Source of the DNA: GW2011-AR15 sp964512765
Lineage (GTDB): Archaea > Nanobdellota > Nanobdellia > Woesearchaeales > GW2011-AR15
Direction: 5' to 3'
NCBI GenBank assembly: GCA_964512765.1
Contig: CAZEKF010000005.1
Coordinates: 24,922 to 88,921, forward strand
DNA length: 64,000 nt
The position numbers and the translations under genes were made by a program. The first letter of the stretch is position 1, and each line of letters starts with the position of its first letter. The notes beneath the pieces are model-generated. The model did not search any database. It was not told the DNA's origin and saw nothing but the letters and a program-made list of their open reading frames with translations. Below, one piece after another: positions 24,578 to 32,208 of this stretch.

Positions 24578-25798
24578 CTATTGTTCATTTAACTCCTCTG
24601 ATTTTATATAATTTCTTATTTTAAGCTCGTTTTCTATGTCTTTATAATCAATATTGTTCTTAACCATTAACACAGATATAAAATATAACATGTCTGCAAT
24701 TTCCCATCTTAAGTTGTTTTTATCAGTATAATTAATCACTTCATTTGCTTCTTCAATGATTTTCTTTATTAACTTTGGTTCATTGTTTAATAATTTATCT
24801 GTGTATGAATTACTGCCTTTTCTTGATTTAATTATATCTAATAAATCATTGAAACTGAATTCTTTGTCTGAAAAACAACTATAATCTCCTTCATGACAAG
24901 CTACGTTTTTCTGTTTAACAGTAAAAATTAACGTATCACTGTCACAGTCTGTCTGTATTCTTAACAACTCTTGTGTGTTACTTGATGTTTCGCCTTTTTT
25001 CCATAACTTGTTCCGAGTTCTTGAATAATAGATTCCTTTTCTTTGCTTCAGTGCTTGTTGTACTGATTTTTTATTACTAAATGCTAGCATTAATATTTGA
25101 TTATTTTGGTCTTTGACAATGGTTGGAATTAAACTCATGTTTTTTTCAAAATTTAACAACGAAACAAAGATATCATTATAATTTATCTTATTTTCATAAT
25201 ATGCCATGCCAATAACAGCGTCAATATCATACCTTGCTAGTTCCAAAATTTGTTCTTTTGTTGATACACCACCTGCATATTGTATTTTATTATTTGTAAT
25301 TTCTCTTAACCTTAATGCTGTATCAATATCAATTCTTTCCATTGTACCTTCCTTGTCAACATATGTGTATAAAAAACCTGAGCAATAGTCTTGTAATTCA
25401 ATCACCTTTTCAATCGCTGTCTTGTTTGTTTTATTAGTCCATGCTTTATCAACAATTTTACCTTGTTTTGAGTCAACTGCAACAATAATTTTTTCTTTTG
25501 ACAATTTCTTAAGGAAGTCTTTATTAGCTTTTGTTCCAATGATTATTTTGTTTGCTCCTAATTTAAGTATTTCATACGCTTGATCAACTGTCCTAATACC
25601 TCCACCAACATTACAGTTACAGATTTTACATATTTTTCTGATTAATTCAATATTGCTACCTTTGCCAAAAGCTGCGTCAAGATCAATTAAATTAACTTCT
25701 GGATAAATTGAAAACTTCAGAGCTAAAGCTAATGCATCTTCCTCAAATTTCTTGTTTTGAGGATTGCCCTGAACTAATTTCACCACTTTTCCATTCAT
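24578..25798 (-). CDS. hisAIE: HisA-HisI-HisE triple fusion
   Basis: 406 residues in the listed frame. Residues 1-215 are HisA (ProFAR isomerase: VVKLVQGN, LIDLDAAFG, GGGIR, AVDSKQGKIV, AGGVST). Residues 220-310 are HisI, PRA-CH cyclohydrolase (DCDSDTLIF, ACHEGDYSCF zinc/Mg residues). Residues 315-406 are HisE, PRA-PP hydrolase (EEANEVI, EIADMLYF). The beta-1 strand of HisA with its catalytic Asp (ILVPSIDLMNGK) lies upstream of this ATG in the same frame, so translation must begin earlier, but no ATG/GTG/TTG exists there. Enzymes for steps 2, 3 and 4 in one chain. Confidence 0.9.
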   Translation of the reverse strand: MNGKVVKLVQGNPQNKKFEEDALALALKFSIYPEVNLIDLDAAFGKGSNIELIRKICKICNCNVGGGIRTVDQAYEILKLGANKIIIGTKANKDFLKKLSKEKIIVAVDSKQGKIVDKAWTNKTNKTAIEKVIELQDYCSGFLYTYVDKEGTMERIDIDTALRLREITNNKIQYAGGVSTKEQILELARYDIDAVIGMAYYENKINYNDIFVSLLNFEKNMSLIPTIVKDQNNQILMLAFSNKKSVQQALKQRKGIYYSRTRNKLWKKGETSSNTQELLRIQTDCDSDTLIFTVKQKNVACHEGDYSCFSDKEFSFNDLLDIIKSRKGSNSYTDKLLNNEPKLIKKIIEEANEVINYTDKNNLRWEIADMLYFISVLMVKNNIDYKDIENELKIRNYIKSEELNEQ

Positions 25799-25815
25799 TA
25801 AATCTATACTCGGAA

Positions 25816-26571
25816 CTAAAATCTTACATCAACTCCTTTATTATTCAAATAAGTTTTAACATCATTTATTGAATACTGATCAAAATGGAAAATACTAGCA
25901 GCTAATGCTGCATCTGCTTTTCCTTTTGTAAATGCTTGATATATTTGTTCTAAATCACCTGCACCACTGCTAGCAATAACAGGTATGTTAACAGATTCTG
26001 AAATTAATTTAGTTATTTCTAAATCATAACCTTGTTTCATACCATCTGTGTCTAATGAGTTAAGCAGGATTTCACCTGCACCTAATTTTTCGCACTGTTT
26101 AGCAAATTCTAAAGCATTAATTCCTGTTGATTCTTTTCCTCCATAGATGTACAATTCCCAATAATCATTGTTTTTCTTAACATCTAAGGATATAACAATG
26201 CACTGTGAACCAAATTTATTTGAGGCTTGTTTTATGATTTCAGGGTTTTTCACAGCTTCTGTGCAAAACGCTACTTTATCTGCTCCGTTTTTTAGGAGCA
26301 ATTTAATGTCATCAATGGTTTTTATTCCACCACCAACAGTGAACGGAATAAAGATGTTATTAGCTACATTTCTTACTATTTCCAACATAGTTTTTCTGTT
26401 TTCAATGCTTGCTGTAATGTCAAGGAAACATAACTCGTCAGCGCCTTCATTATAATATTTTATAGCTAACTCTACAGGATCACCAATTTCTTTCAAATTC
26501 TTGAAATTAGTGCCTTTGACTACTTTTCCATTTTTTACGTCCAAACAAGGTATGATTCTTTTTGTCAACAT
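25816..26571 (-). CDS. hisF: Imidazole glycerol phosphate synthase cyclase subunit
   Basis: 251 residues, full length. IIPCLDVKNGKVVKG carries the catalytic Asp (beta 1), TVGGGIKTIDD the phosphate site, and LNSLDTDGMKQGYD the second catalytic Asp; ASSGAGDLEQI and AASIFHF close the barrel. With HisH it converts PRFAR and ammonia to IGP and AICAR. It shares one base with hisH upstream, supporting co-translation of the two subunits. Confidence 0.96.
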   Translation of the reverse strand: MLTKRIIPCLDVKNGKVVKGTNFKNLKEIGDPVELAIKYYNEGADELCFLDITASIENRKTMLEIVRNVANNIFIPFTVGGGIKTIDDIKLLLKNGADKVAFCTEAVKNPEIIKQASNKFGSQCIVISLDVKKNNDYWELYIYGGKESTGINALEFAKQCEKLGAGEILLNSLDTDGMKQGYDLEITKLISESVNIPVIASSGAGDLEQIYQAFTKGKADAALAASIFHFDQYSINDVKTYLNNKGVDVRF

Positions 26572-27167
26572 TATAACTCACCAAAGTTCTTCAACATCTT
26601 CAGTCCAATCTCACTTGATTTTTCAGGGTGGAACTGTGTTGCATACACATTATATTTTTGGATTCCACTCACGAATTTTGTACCATAGTTTGTCGTTGTC
26701 AACACAACATTATTATCCTCAGGAACAACATAGTATGAATGCACAAAGTAAAAATATCCATTATCTATCCCATTTAGTAATAATGATTCTTTTTTTTGTT
26801 CAACATTGTTCCATCCAATTTGAGGTATTTTTACATTGTTTGGAAATCTTTTTATTTTTCCTTTGATCAATCCAAGCCCTTTAACGCCCAGATCTTCTTC
26901 ACTGTTCTCAAACAATATTTGGAGTCCTATACAAATGCCAAGGTAAAGTTTTCCTTTCTTAATCTCTTCAATCATAACTTTATCAAGCTTTTCTTCTCCA
27001 AGCTTAGTCATGACATCACCAAACCTTCCTTGGCCAGGCAAGATCAATTTATCTGCGTTCATAATCTCTCCTGGATCATCTGTAACCTTGTTTTTTATTC
27101 TAAGATAATCAAGTGCATTCTTGACACTACCTATATTACCTGATCCGTAATCTATTATCGCTATCAT
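26571..27167 (-). CDS. hisH: Imidazole glycerol phosphate synthase glutamine amidotransferase subunit
   Basis: 198 residues. Class I amidotransferase triad: nucleophile Cys in LGICIGLQILFE, and His/Glu in YATQFHPEKSS. The N-terminal IAIIDYGSGNIGSV is typical. Supplies ammonia to HisF. ATGA overlap of 4 bp with hisB. Confidence 0.96.
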   Translation of the reverse strand: MIAIIDYGSGNIGSVKNALDYLRIKNKVTDDPGEIMNADKLILPGQGRFGDVMTKLGEEKLDKVMIEEIKKGKLYLGICIGLQILFENSEEDLGVKGLGLIKGKIKRFPNNVKIPQIGWNNVEQKKESLLLNGIDNGYFYFVHSYYVVPEDNNVVLTTTNYGTKFVSGIQKYNVYATQFHPEKSSEIGLKMLKNFGEL

Positions 27168-27754
27168 AGTGTACCTTTTGTACTTGGTATCTTATCTTTT
27201 ACCCTGTTATCTATCTCGACTGCTTGTCTGATTGCTTTTGCAAAAGCTTTGAAAATACCTTCAATTTTATGGTGGTCATTTCTTTTTTTGTTTAACAATT
27301 TAACATGGAGGTTTAGCTTTGCATTCTGAGCTATTGCACCAAAAAAATCATACACTAACTCAGTTGATAAATCACCAACTTTTTCTCTATTAAACTCTGC
27401 GTCAAACTCAAAAGCATATCTTCCTGCAAAGTCTAAGCTGACTAAAGCAAGGACTTCATCCATTGGCAATATCATTGTACCGTATCTTCGAATGCCTTTT
27501 TTGTCACCTACTGCTTTTAACAATGCTTGACCAAGTACTATTCCAATATCTTCAACAGTGTGATGTTCATCTATCTCAATGTCACCTTTTGCATTCACTT
27601 CTAAATTTATTAGAGAGTGTTTTGCAAACAAGTCTAGCATGTGGTTAAGAAAACCAACTGGTGTCTGGATTTTTCTTTTACCAGAACCGTCTAGGTTAAC
27701 TGAAACAGTAATTTGTGTTTCTTTTGTATCACGTTTAATCTTAGCAGTCCTCAT
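27164..27754 (-). CDS. hisB: Imidazoleglycerol-phosphate dehydratase
   Basis: 196 residues, monofunctional. Metal-binding His/Glu clusters: GFLNHMLDLFAKHS, DEHHTVEDIGI and RNDHHKIEGIFKAFA. Converts IGP to imidazole acetol-phosphate. Overlaps hisH (4 bp) and hisC-HAD (4 bp). Confidence 0.96.
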   Translation of the reverse strand: MRTAKIKRDTKETQITVSVNLDGSGKRKIQTPVGFLNHMLDLFAKHSLINLEVNAKGDIEIDEHHTVEDIGIVLGQALLKAVGDKKGIRRYGTMILPMDEVLALVSLDFAGRYAFEFDAEFNREKVGDLSTELVYDFFGAIAQNAKLNLHVKLLNKKRNDHHKIEGIFKAFAKAIRQAVEIDNRVKDKIPSTKGTL

Positions 27755-29445
27755 TTTAGCACCTCATTTAATTTGTTAATATTGTTCAAAACAACCTTAA
27801 CACCTTTATTTTCAAAAAGTTCCTTGATTTTTTCTGATGGAACTGGCGGTATTATTCCAATTGAATCAATATCTGCTTTATTTGCTGCATTAATATCATC
27901 AACTGTATCACCTATGTACACTACGTTTTTTGCATTCAATTCTTTCATTGCTCTCTTTATTCCATCAGCTTTTTCAGGTTCATCGTCCATTGTAAAAATA
28001 ACTTTGAAGAATTTGTCTAAACCAAATTTCTTAATTGTATAATCCGCATCTCTTTTTGGTCTACCTGTTACTAAACCTAACTTGTATTTTTCAGAAAGTT
28101 CTTCCAAAAAATCTAAACTAACAATCAGAGTTTCATTATCAATAGCACCGCCTAAGTAAATAGCGTCAAACTTTTCTCTGATTTCGTCTCTTGTTTTCTC
28201 AACACCACGTTCTTTTAGAATAGCTTGTGTACAGTCCCAGTCATTGTTCAAACCGCCTTTTTCCTTATATTTCTGTATTTGTTCAAAGGTTATTTCTTTG
28301 TCTTTTAGAAAATATTCTGCTGTTTGTTTAATCGCAACTCTGTAAGATTTTGAAACATCTACTAAAACACCGTCCATATCGAATAGTAAGGTATCGTATT
28401 TGTTCAATTTAGTCAAGATTATTTTCAATGCTTCAATTAATTTTTCACACTGTTCTTTCTTCCCAACAGTTATTCTTAAACAATTCTTAACATAACTATT
28501 TCTATCTCTTACTAGTATTCCTAGTTTTTTTAATCCTGCATACACTGTTTTATACCTTAAACCAAAATCAACTAAGAAAAAGTTTGCACTACCTTGATAA
28601 AATTTAATTCCAAGTTTATTTAGTTCATTGTATAGATATTTTTTATTAGTTATAATTTCACCAACATAGTTTTCAACGTATTCGTAATCTTCCAGTGCTG
28701 CTTTAACAATTTTATTTGCAAGACAAGTTATACTGTAAGGAGAGTTTACTTTTTGAAACAATTCAATATTCTCTTTATTTGAGATTAAATATCCTAACCT
28801 CAATCCTCCAAGTCCAAACGCTTTTGAGAAAGATCTAAGTATTACTAGATTCGGATACTTATCAATTAAATCAACACATGTTTCCTTTGTAAACTCAGAA
28901 TATGCTTCATCTAATAAAACAATAGAATTTTTTGCTTTGTCAAGTATTTTAATTATGTCTTTTCTTAGTATTGATGTGCCAGTAGGATTGTTTGGATTCA
29001 CTAGTACAATTAGTTTAACATTTTCATTAATTGCATTTAAAACTTCATCTGTTGGAAAAGATAAATCTGGTTTGTATTGCACATTTTTAATATTTGCACC
29101 ATTTAACTCTGCATAAAACTTAAACATAGCAAAAGTCGGTGTTGGAAGCAAAACTGTATCACCTTTACTAACAAAAGTATTCATTATTAACATAATCCCT
29201 TCATCTCCTGCATTTGTTGGAATAATTTTTGACATGTCAACTTTAACAAAATCAGCAATAAGTTTTCTTAACTCGTTATATTCTGGATACATCGATAGTT
29301 CACTTGCTGTTACTGTTTTTAATGCTTCAATTACTTTTGGTGAACAACCTACTGTGTTCTCATTAAAATCTAATCTCATATATTCACTTCTACTACAAGT
29401 AGGTGGACTGTACGGTGCCATTTTTATTACTTCTTTTCGTATCAT
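27751..29445 (-). CDS. hisC: Histidinol-phosphate aminotransferase fused to HAD phosphatase
   Basis: 564 residues. Residues 1-345 are HisC: NAGDEGI, NPNNPTGT, DEAYSEF and the PLP lysine in SFSKAFGLGGLRLGY (about 208). Residues 350-564 are a HAD hydrolase: DMDGVLVDV motif I, VTGRPKRD motif II, YIGDTVDDINAA motif IV. No other histidinol-phosphatase is present in the operon, so the HAD half is the best candidate for that step, placing transamination and dephosphorylation in one chain. ATGA overlaps with both neighbours. Confidence 0.9.
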   Translation of the reverse strand: MIRKEVIKMAPYSPPTCSRSEYMRLDFNENTVGCSPKVIEALKTVTASELSMYPEYNELRKLIADFVKVDMSKIIPTNAGDEGIMLIMNTFVSKGDTVLLPTPTFAMFKFYAELNGANIKNVQYKPDLSFPTDEVLNAINENVKLIVLVNPNNPTGTSILRKDIIKILDKAKNSIVLLDEAYSEFTKETCVDLIDKYPNLVILRSFSKAFGLGGLRLGYLISNKENIELFQKVNSPYSITCLANKIVKAALEDYEYVENYVGEIITNKKYLYNELNKLGIKFYQGSANFFLVDFGLRYKTVYAGLKKLGILVRDRNSYVKNCLRITVGKKEQCEKLIEALKIILTKLNKYDTLLFDMDGVLVDVSKSYRVAIKQTAEYFLKDKEITFEQIQKYKEKGGLNNDWDCTQAILKERGVEKTRDEIREKFDAIYLGGAIDNETLIVSLDFLEELSEKYKLGLVTGRPKRDADYTIKKFGLDKFFKVIFTMDDEPEKADGIKRAMKELNAKNVVYIGDTVDDINAANKADIDSIGIIPPVPSEKIKELFENKGVKVVLNNINKLNEVLK

Positions 29446-30740
29446 TTTTCATCATCCTCAAACCTTATTTTAACTGAATTAGCGTGAGCAGGTAAACTTT
29501 CAAGCTCTGCTATTGTAACAATAGTATTTTTTAATGAATCAAGCCCTTGCTTTGTTAATTTTTGGATAGTTGGCATTTTCAAAAAATCATAAACACTTAA
29601 CCCTGACTTTACCTTAGCATACTGTCCTGTTGATAACACATGGTTAGTGCCAGAACAATAATCACCTGCAGCTTCCACACTATATTCTCCAAAAAATATT
29701 GAACCTGCATTAGATATCCTGTCCAAGATGGAGTCATCATAACCAATGATTTCTAAGTGTTCAGGTGCAAAATCATTACTAAACTCAATAGCTTGGTCAA
29801 CAGAATCTACTACAACAATACAACTATAATTTTCAAAAGATTTTTTAATGATTTCTTTTGATTCAAACTTAGCTGTTTGTTTAATAATTTCTTTTTTTAC
29901 GGATTCTGCTAATTGTCTTGACTCTGTAAACAATAAACCACACGCAACTTCATCATGTTCAGCTTGTGCTAGCATGTCAGCTGCTACGAACCTTGGATTA
30001 GAATCTTTTGAAGCAATGATTACTACTTCACTCGGGCCAGCAGGAATGTCAATACCAACTTCACCATACAACCATTTCTTAGCTGCTGTGACATAGATAT
30101 TACCTGGACCGACTATCTTGTTAACTTTAGGAATAGTTTTTGTGCCATACGCTAAAGCAGCTATTGCTTGAGCACCACCAGATACAATAATTTTATCAGC
30201 ACCTGCCAGATCTGCTGCAACAATAATTGCTGGGTTTGCTTTACCATTTTTTTGAGGTGGTGTTGCTACAATAATTTCTTTAACTCCTGTAACCTTAGCA
30301 GGAACAATTGTCATTAATGTTGTAGAAGGTAAAGGATAATTACCTCCAGGTATGTAACATCCTACTCTTTCAATTGGCCTAATAAAAACACCGCAGTTAA
30401 CTCCCTTAGATATTTCAGTTAAGAAAGGTTTTGGTTTTTGGGTTTCTGCAAACTTTTTAATATTAGACAATGCTTTTTTTATTGCTGTAATTTGGTTTTC
30501 ATCTACTATCTTGTAAGCTTCATTAATTTCATTTTTACTGACAATCAGATCACTTTCTTTTAATTTTACATTGTCGAACTTATTTGCATATTCAACTAAT
30601 GCTTTGTTGCCATTAATCTTTACATTATTGATTACTTGTTTTACTTTATCCTCTATTTCTGTAAGATCTGAACTTGACCTTTGTTTAACTTTATTGATTT
30701 CTTCTTTGTCCTTGTTATAATCTAAGATTCTTACTTTCAT
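29442..30740 (-). CDS. hisD: Histidinol dehydrogenase
   Basis: 432 residues, full length. GCYIPGGNYPLPSTTLMTIVPAKVTG, GPGNIYVTAAKKWLYG, GPSEVVIIA, the zinc/catalytic region AQAEHDEVA and GTNHVLSTG are all present. Oxidises histidinol twice to histidine with NAD. 4-bp overlaps with hisG and hisC. Confidence 0.96.
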   Translation of the reverse strand: MKVRILDYNKDKEEINKVKQRSSSDLTEIEDKVKQVINNVKINGNKALVEYANKFDNVKLKESDLIVSKNEINEAYKIVDENQITAIKKALSNIKKFAETQKPKPFLTEISKGVNCGVFIRPIERVGCYIPGGNYPLPSTTLMTIVPAKVTGVKEIIVATPPQKNGKANPAIIVAADLAGADKIIVSGGAQAIAALAYGTKTIPKVNKIVGPGNIYVTAAKKWLYGEVGIDIPAGPSEVVIIASKDSNPRFVAADMLAQAEHDEVACGLLFTESRQLAESVKKEIIKQTAKFESKEIIKKSFENYSCIVVVDSVDQAIEFSNDFAPEHLEIIGYDDSILDRISNAGSIFFGEYSVEAAGDYCSGTNHVLSTGQYAKVKSGLSVYDFLKMPTIQKLTKQGLDSLKNTIVTIAELESLPAHANSVKIRFEDDEK

Positions 30741-31237
30741 TTTCTATCACCTATAATAACAAAATCTGAATAGAAAATTTTGTCATAAACTTTCAAGCCA
30801 AGCTTTTTCATAGACTTGCCAGTATATACAATATCAATCACTAACCCAGCAATGCCTGCTGAATAACTTGCTTCTGTACTACCTTTTACATAGAATTTTT
30901 TGAAATTAAATCCTCTAGTTTCAAGTAAGTTAAGGTATTTTTTTGACAGAAGTTTGTATTTATTACTAATACAGATCGATTGTTGTTTGGGAATATTGTC
31001 AAGGTCTTTGTTATCTGGTCCAAGTAAACATAAAACAGGTTTATTAAACAAAGCTTTGGGATCATTCCAATCAATAATCTTAAGAATTTTTGTAGTTGTT
31101 TTGTAATTCTTTAAACAATATTCTTTGTAAAGGTCTTGGCCAGTTATACCAATGGCTTTTTTACCTTGTTTGGTTAATTCTTCAACCCAAAATGGAACAT
31201 CTTCACCACGTACTTCAAGAGTTTCTTTAGGTTCCAA
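30737..31237 (-). CDS. hisG: ATP phosphoribosyltransferase, short form
   Basis: The listed frame (166 aa from a TTG) begins inside the protein. In the same frame codons upstream encode VVPKNSGLRKYKEFIETL, the expected HisG N-terminus, but no ATG/GTG/TTG occurs before an upstream stop; only a CTG at 31303 is available (188 aa). An ATG with a strong GGAGGT at 31322 lies one base out of frame. Other motifs: GITGQDLYKEY and the PRPP loop VKGSTEASYSAGIAGLVIDIV. No HisG regulatory domain and no hisZ seen. First enzyme of the pathway. Confidence 0.85.
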   Translation of the reverse strand: MEPKETLEVRGEDVPFWVEELTKQGKKAIGITGQDLYKEYCLKNYKTTTKILKIIDWNDPKALFNKPVLCLLGPDNKDLDNIPKQQSICISNKYKLLSKKYLNLLETRGFNFKKFYVKGSTEASYSAGIAGLVIDIVYTGKSMKKLGLKVYDKIFYSDFVIIGDRK

Positions 31238-31271
31238 AGTTTCAATAAATTCCTTGTATTTCCTTAATCCA

Positions 31272-31322
31272 CTATTCTTTGGTACAACAGTGAATACAAC
31301 CAGTCTCTATGACTCTTTCCAT
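31272..31322 (-). CDS. 16-codon ORF overlapping the hisG start (+1 frame relation)
   Basis: ATG at 31322 is preceded by GGAGGT (31329-31334) with 6-base spacing, the best Shine-Dalgarno in the operon. The ORF reads MERVIETGCIHCCTKE and stops at 31272-31274. A +1 shift anywhere between codons 6 and 16 would enter the HisG frame. It contains one His codon. It is either the true hisG start with a frameshift (programmed, or an indel) or a leader peptide. Confidence 0.45.
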   Translation of the reverse strand: MERVIETGCIHCCTKE

Positions 31323-31351
31323 GTTCAGACCTCCATTTATAGTATTAAAAA

Positions 31352-31439
31352 GGGCCATAGGCGGGAATCGAACCCGCGCCACAGGATTTCCATATTTGGA
31401 TTCCACAGTCCTGTATTCTCCCACTAAACTACTACAGCC
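31352..31439 (-). tRNA. tRNA-His(GTG) with 15-base intron
   Basis: An eight-base-pair acceptor (GGCTGTAG/CTATGGCC, including encoded G-1) and discriminator C73 are hallmarks of tRNA-His. Anticodon GTG is at 31404-31406; T arm GCGGG-TTCGATT-CCCGC. A 15-base insertion (31388-31402) sits at the canonical 37/38 position and contains TCCA/TGGA arms able to form the inner helix. No CCA encoded. It lies on the operon strand 29 bp before the GGAGGT-ATG of the hisG region and downstream of the presumed his promoter, so it is probably co-transcribed and processed out. Confidence 0.92.
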
Positions 31440-31461
31440 ATACTGAGCTTTATTAGAACAA

Positions 31462-31494
31462 ACAATGAATGCATTCCCCAGATTGGTTACTGGC
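31462..31494. repeat. 33-bp direct repeat, copy B (his leader)
   Basis: Matches the copy at 31547-31579 at 29 of 33 positions, 85 bp apart. It contains CCAG/CTGG arms around TTGGTTA on the plus strand. A shorter related stretch (ACAGTGAATACAA, 31287-31299) overlaps the hisG start. Confidence 0.6.
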
Positions 31495-31540
31495 AATGCC
31501 TCTAAGATTAGATTTCTGATTATTTAAAATAGATTTAGAA

Positions 31541-31585
31541 CTACCGACAATGAATACAATCTCCAGGTTGGTTACTGGCTTTCAT
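31541..31585 (-). CDS. Possible 14-aa leader peptide of the his operon
   Basis: ATG 31585 to TAG 31541, reading MKASNQPGDCIHCR. The ATG lies about 26 bp after the TATA-like box at 31606-31617, as expected for a leaderless mRNA, so this may be the first translated codon of the his transcript. The CIHC segment recurs in the other leader frames because it is encoded by the DNA repeat. Translation is unproven. Confidence 0.3.
   Translation of the reverse strand: MKASNQPGDCIHCR
31547..31579. repeat. 33-bp direct repeat, copy A (his leader)
   Basis: Partner of the copy at 31462-31494 (four mismatches, no gaps). Located between the his promoter and tRNA-His. A candidate regulator-binding site or RNA leader motif, or a duplication of the hisG 5' region. 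Confidence 0.6.
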
Positions 31586-31605
31586 AGTTGCATGGGAAAG
31601 CATAT

Positions 31606-31617
31606 CTTATATAAAAA
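31606..31617 (-). promoter_or_regulatory. Presumed his operon promoter (TATA box)
   Basis: TTTTTATATAAG on the minus strand, the strongest TATA-like sequence upstream of tRNA-His. Predicted transcription start near 31587, which would place both 33-bp repeats and tRNA-His within the transcript ahead of hisG. Confidence 0.5.
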
Positions 31618-31674
31618 TGTTTCCTGATATTTTAATAGACGAGAAAATTGACGATAAACAGTTTTTTTAACAAA

Positions 31675-31685
31675 TTTTATAAATT
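31675..31685 (+). promoter_or_regulatory. TATA-like promoter of the GNAT gene
   Basis: TTTTATAAATT centred 28 bp before ATG 31708, predicting a leaderless mRNA and supporting that start over the upstream in-frame start at 31648. Confidence 0.45.
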
Positions 31686-31707
31686 CTGTAACACTAACTT
31701 AACTACT

Positions 31708-32208
31708 ATGGTACAAATAAAAAGCATTCCAAAAACAAGATGGAAAGAACATAAAGAATTAAGGTTAGAAGCATTAAAGAAATATCCAAAAGCATTTGGT
31801 ACATCATTAAAGGAAGAACTCAAGTTCAAAGAAAAAGATTGGAATAACAGAACATGGACAAAGAACTCTGACACTGTTTTTGCCCTTGATAATAATAAGT
31901 TGGTTGGAATGGTAGCGTATTTTGTAGTAGATAGATTGTCACAAAGACATATTGCAAACGTTGTTGGGATGTATGTTAAAGAAGAATATCAGAACCAAGG
32001 TGTTGGTAAGAAGTTATTAGAAGCAATTTTCAAGAAAATCAAAGAGCGCGGTGGTGTAACAAAAATGAAAATAACTGTGGTTACAACCAATAAACCTGCC
32101 CTGAAATTGTATGAGAAGGTTGGGTTTAAAAAAACAGCATTACTCAAGAAAGAATTAAAAATTAATGGCAAATATTATGACGAGTATTTGATGGAAATGT
32201 TACTTTAA
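31708..32208 (+). CDS. GNAT family N-acetyltransferase
   Basis: 166 residues from ATG 31708. The acetyl-CoA motif YVKEEYQNQGVGKKLLEAIF (V/I-x-x-x-x-Q/R-x-x-G-x-G/A) is clear, followed by the VTTNKPALKLYEKVGFKK motif B region. Substrate unknown (protein N-terminus, amine or drug). The 3' end overlaps the convergent glycosyltransferase gene by 9 bp. Confidence 0.88.
   Translation: MVQIKSIPKTRWKEHKELRLEALKKYPKAFGTSLKEELKFKEKDWNNRTWTKNSDTVFALDNNKLVGMVAYFVVDRLSQRHIANVVGMYVKEEYQNQGVGKKLLEAIFKKIKERGGVTKMKITVVTTNKPALKLYEKVGFKKTALLKKELKINGKYYDEYLMEMLL

Noticed and set aside
31152..31427. 91-codon plus-strand frame across hisG start and tRNA-His
   Set aside because: Its sequence overlaps the tRNA and the hisG 5' end; the translation HRRESNPRHRISIFGF is a classic tRNA-derived spurious ORF.
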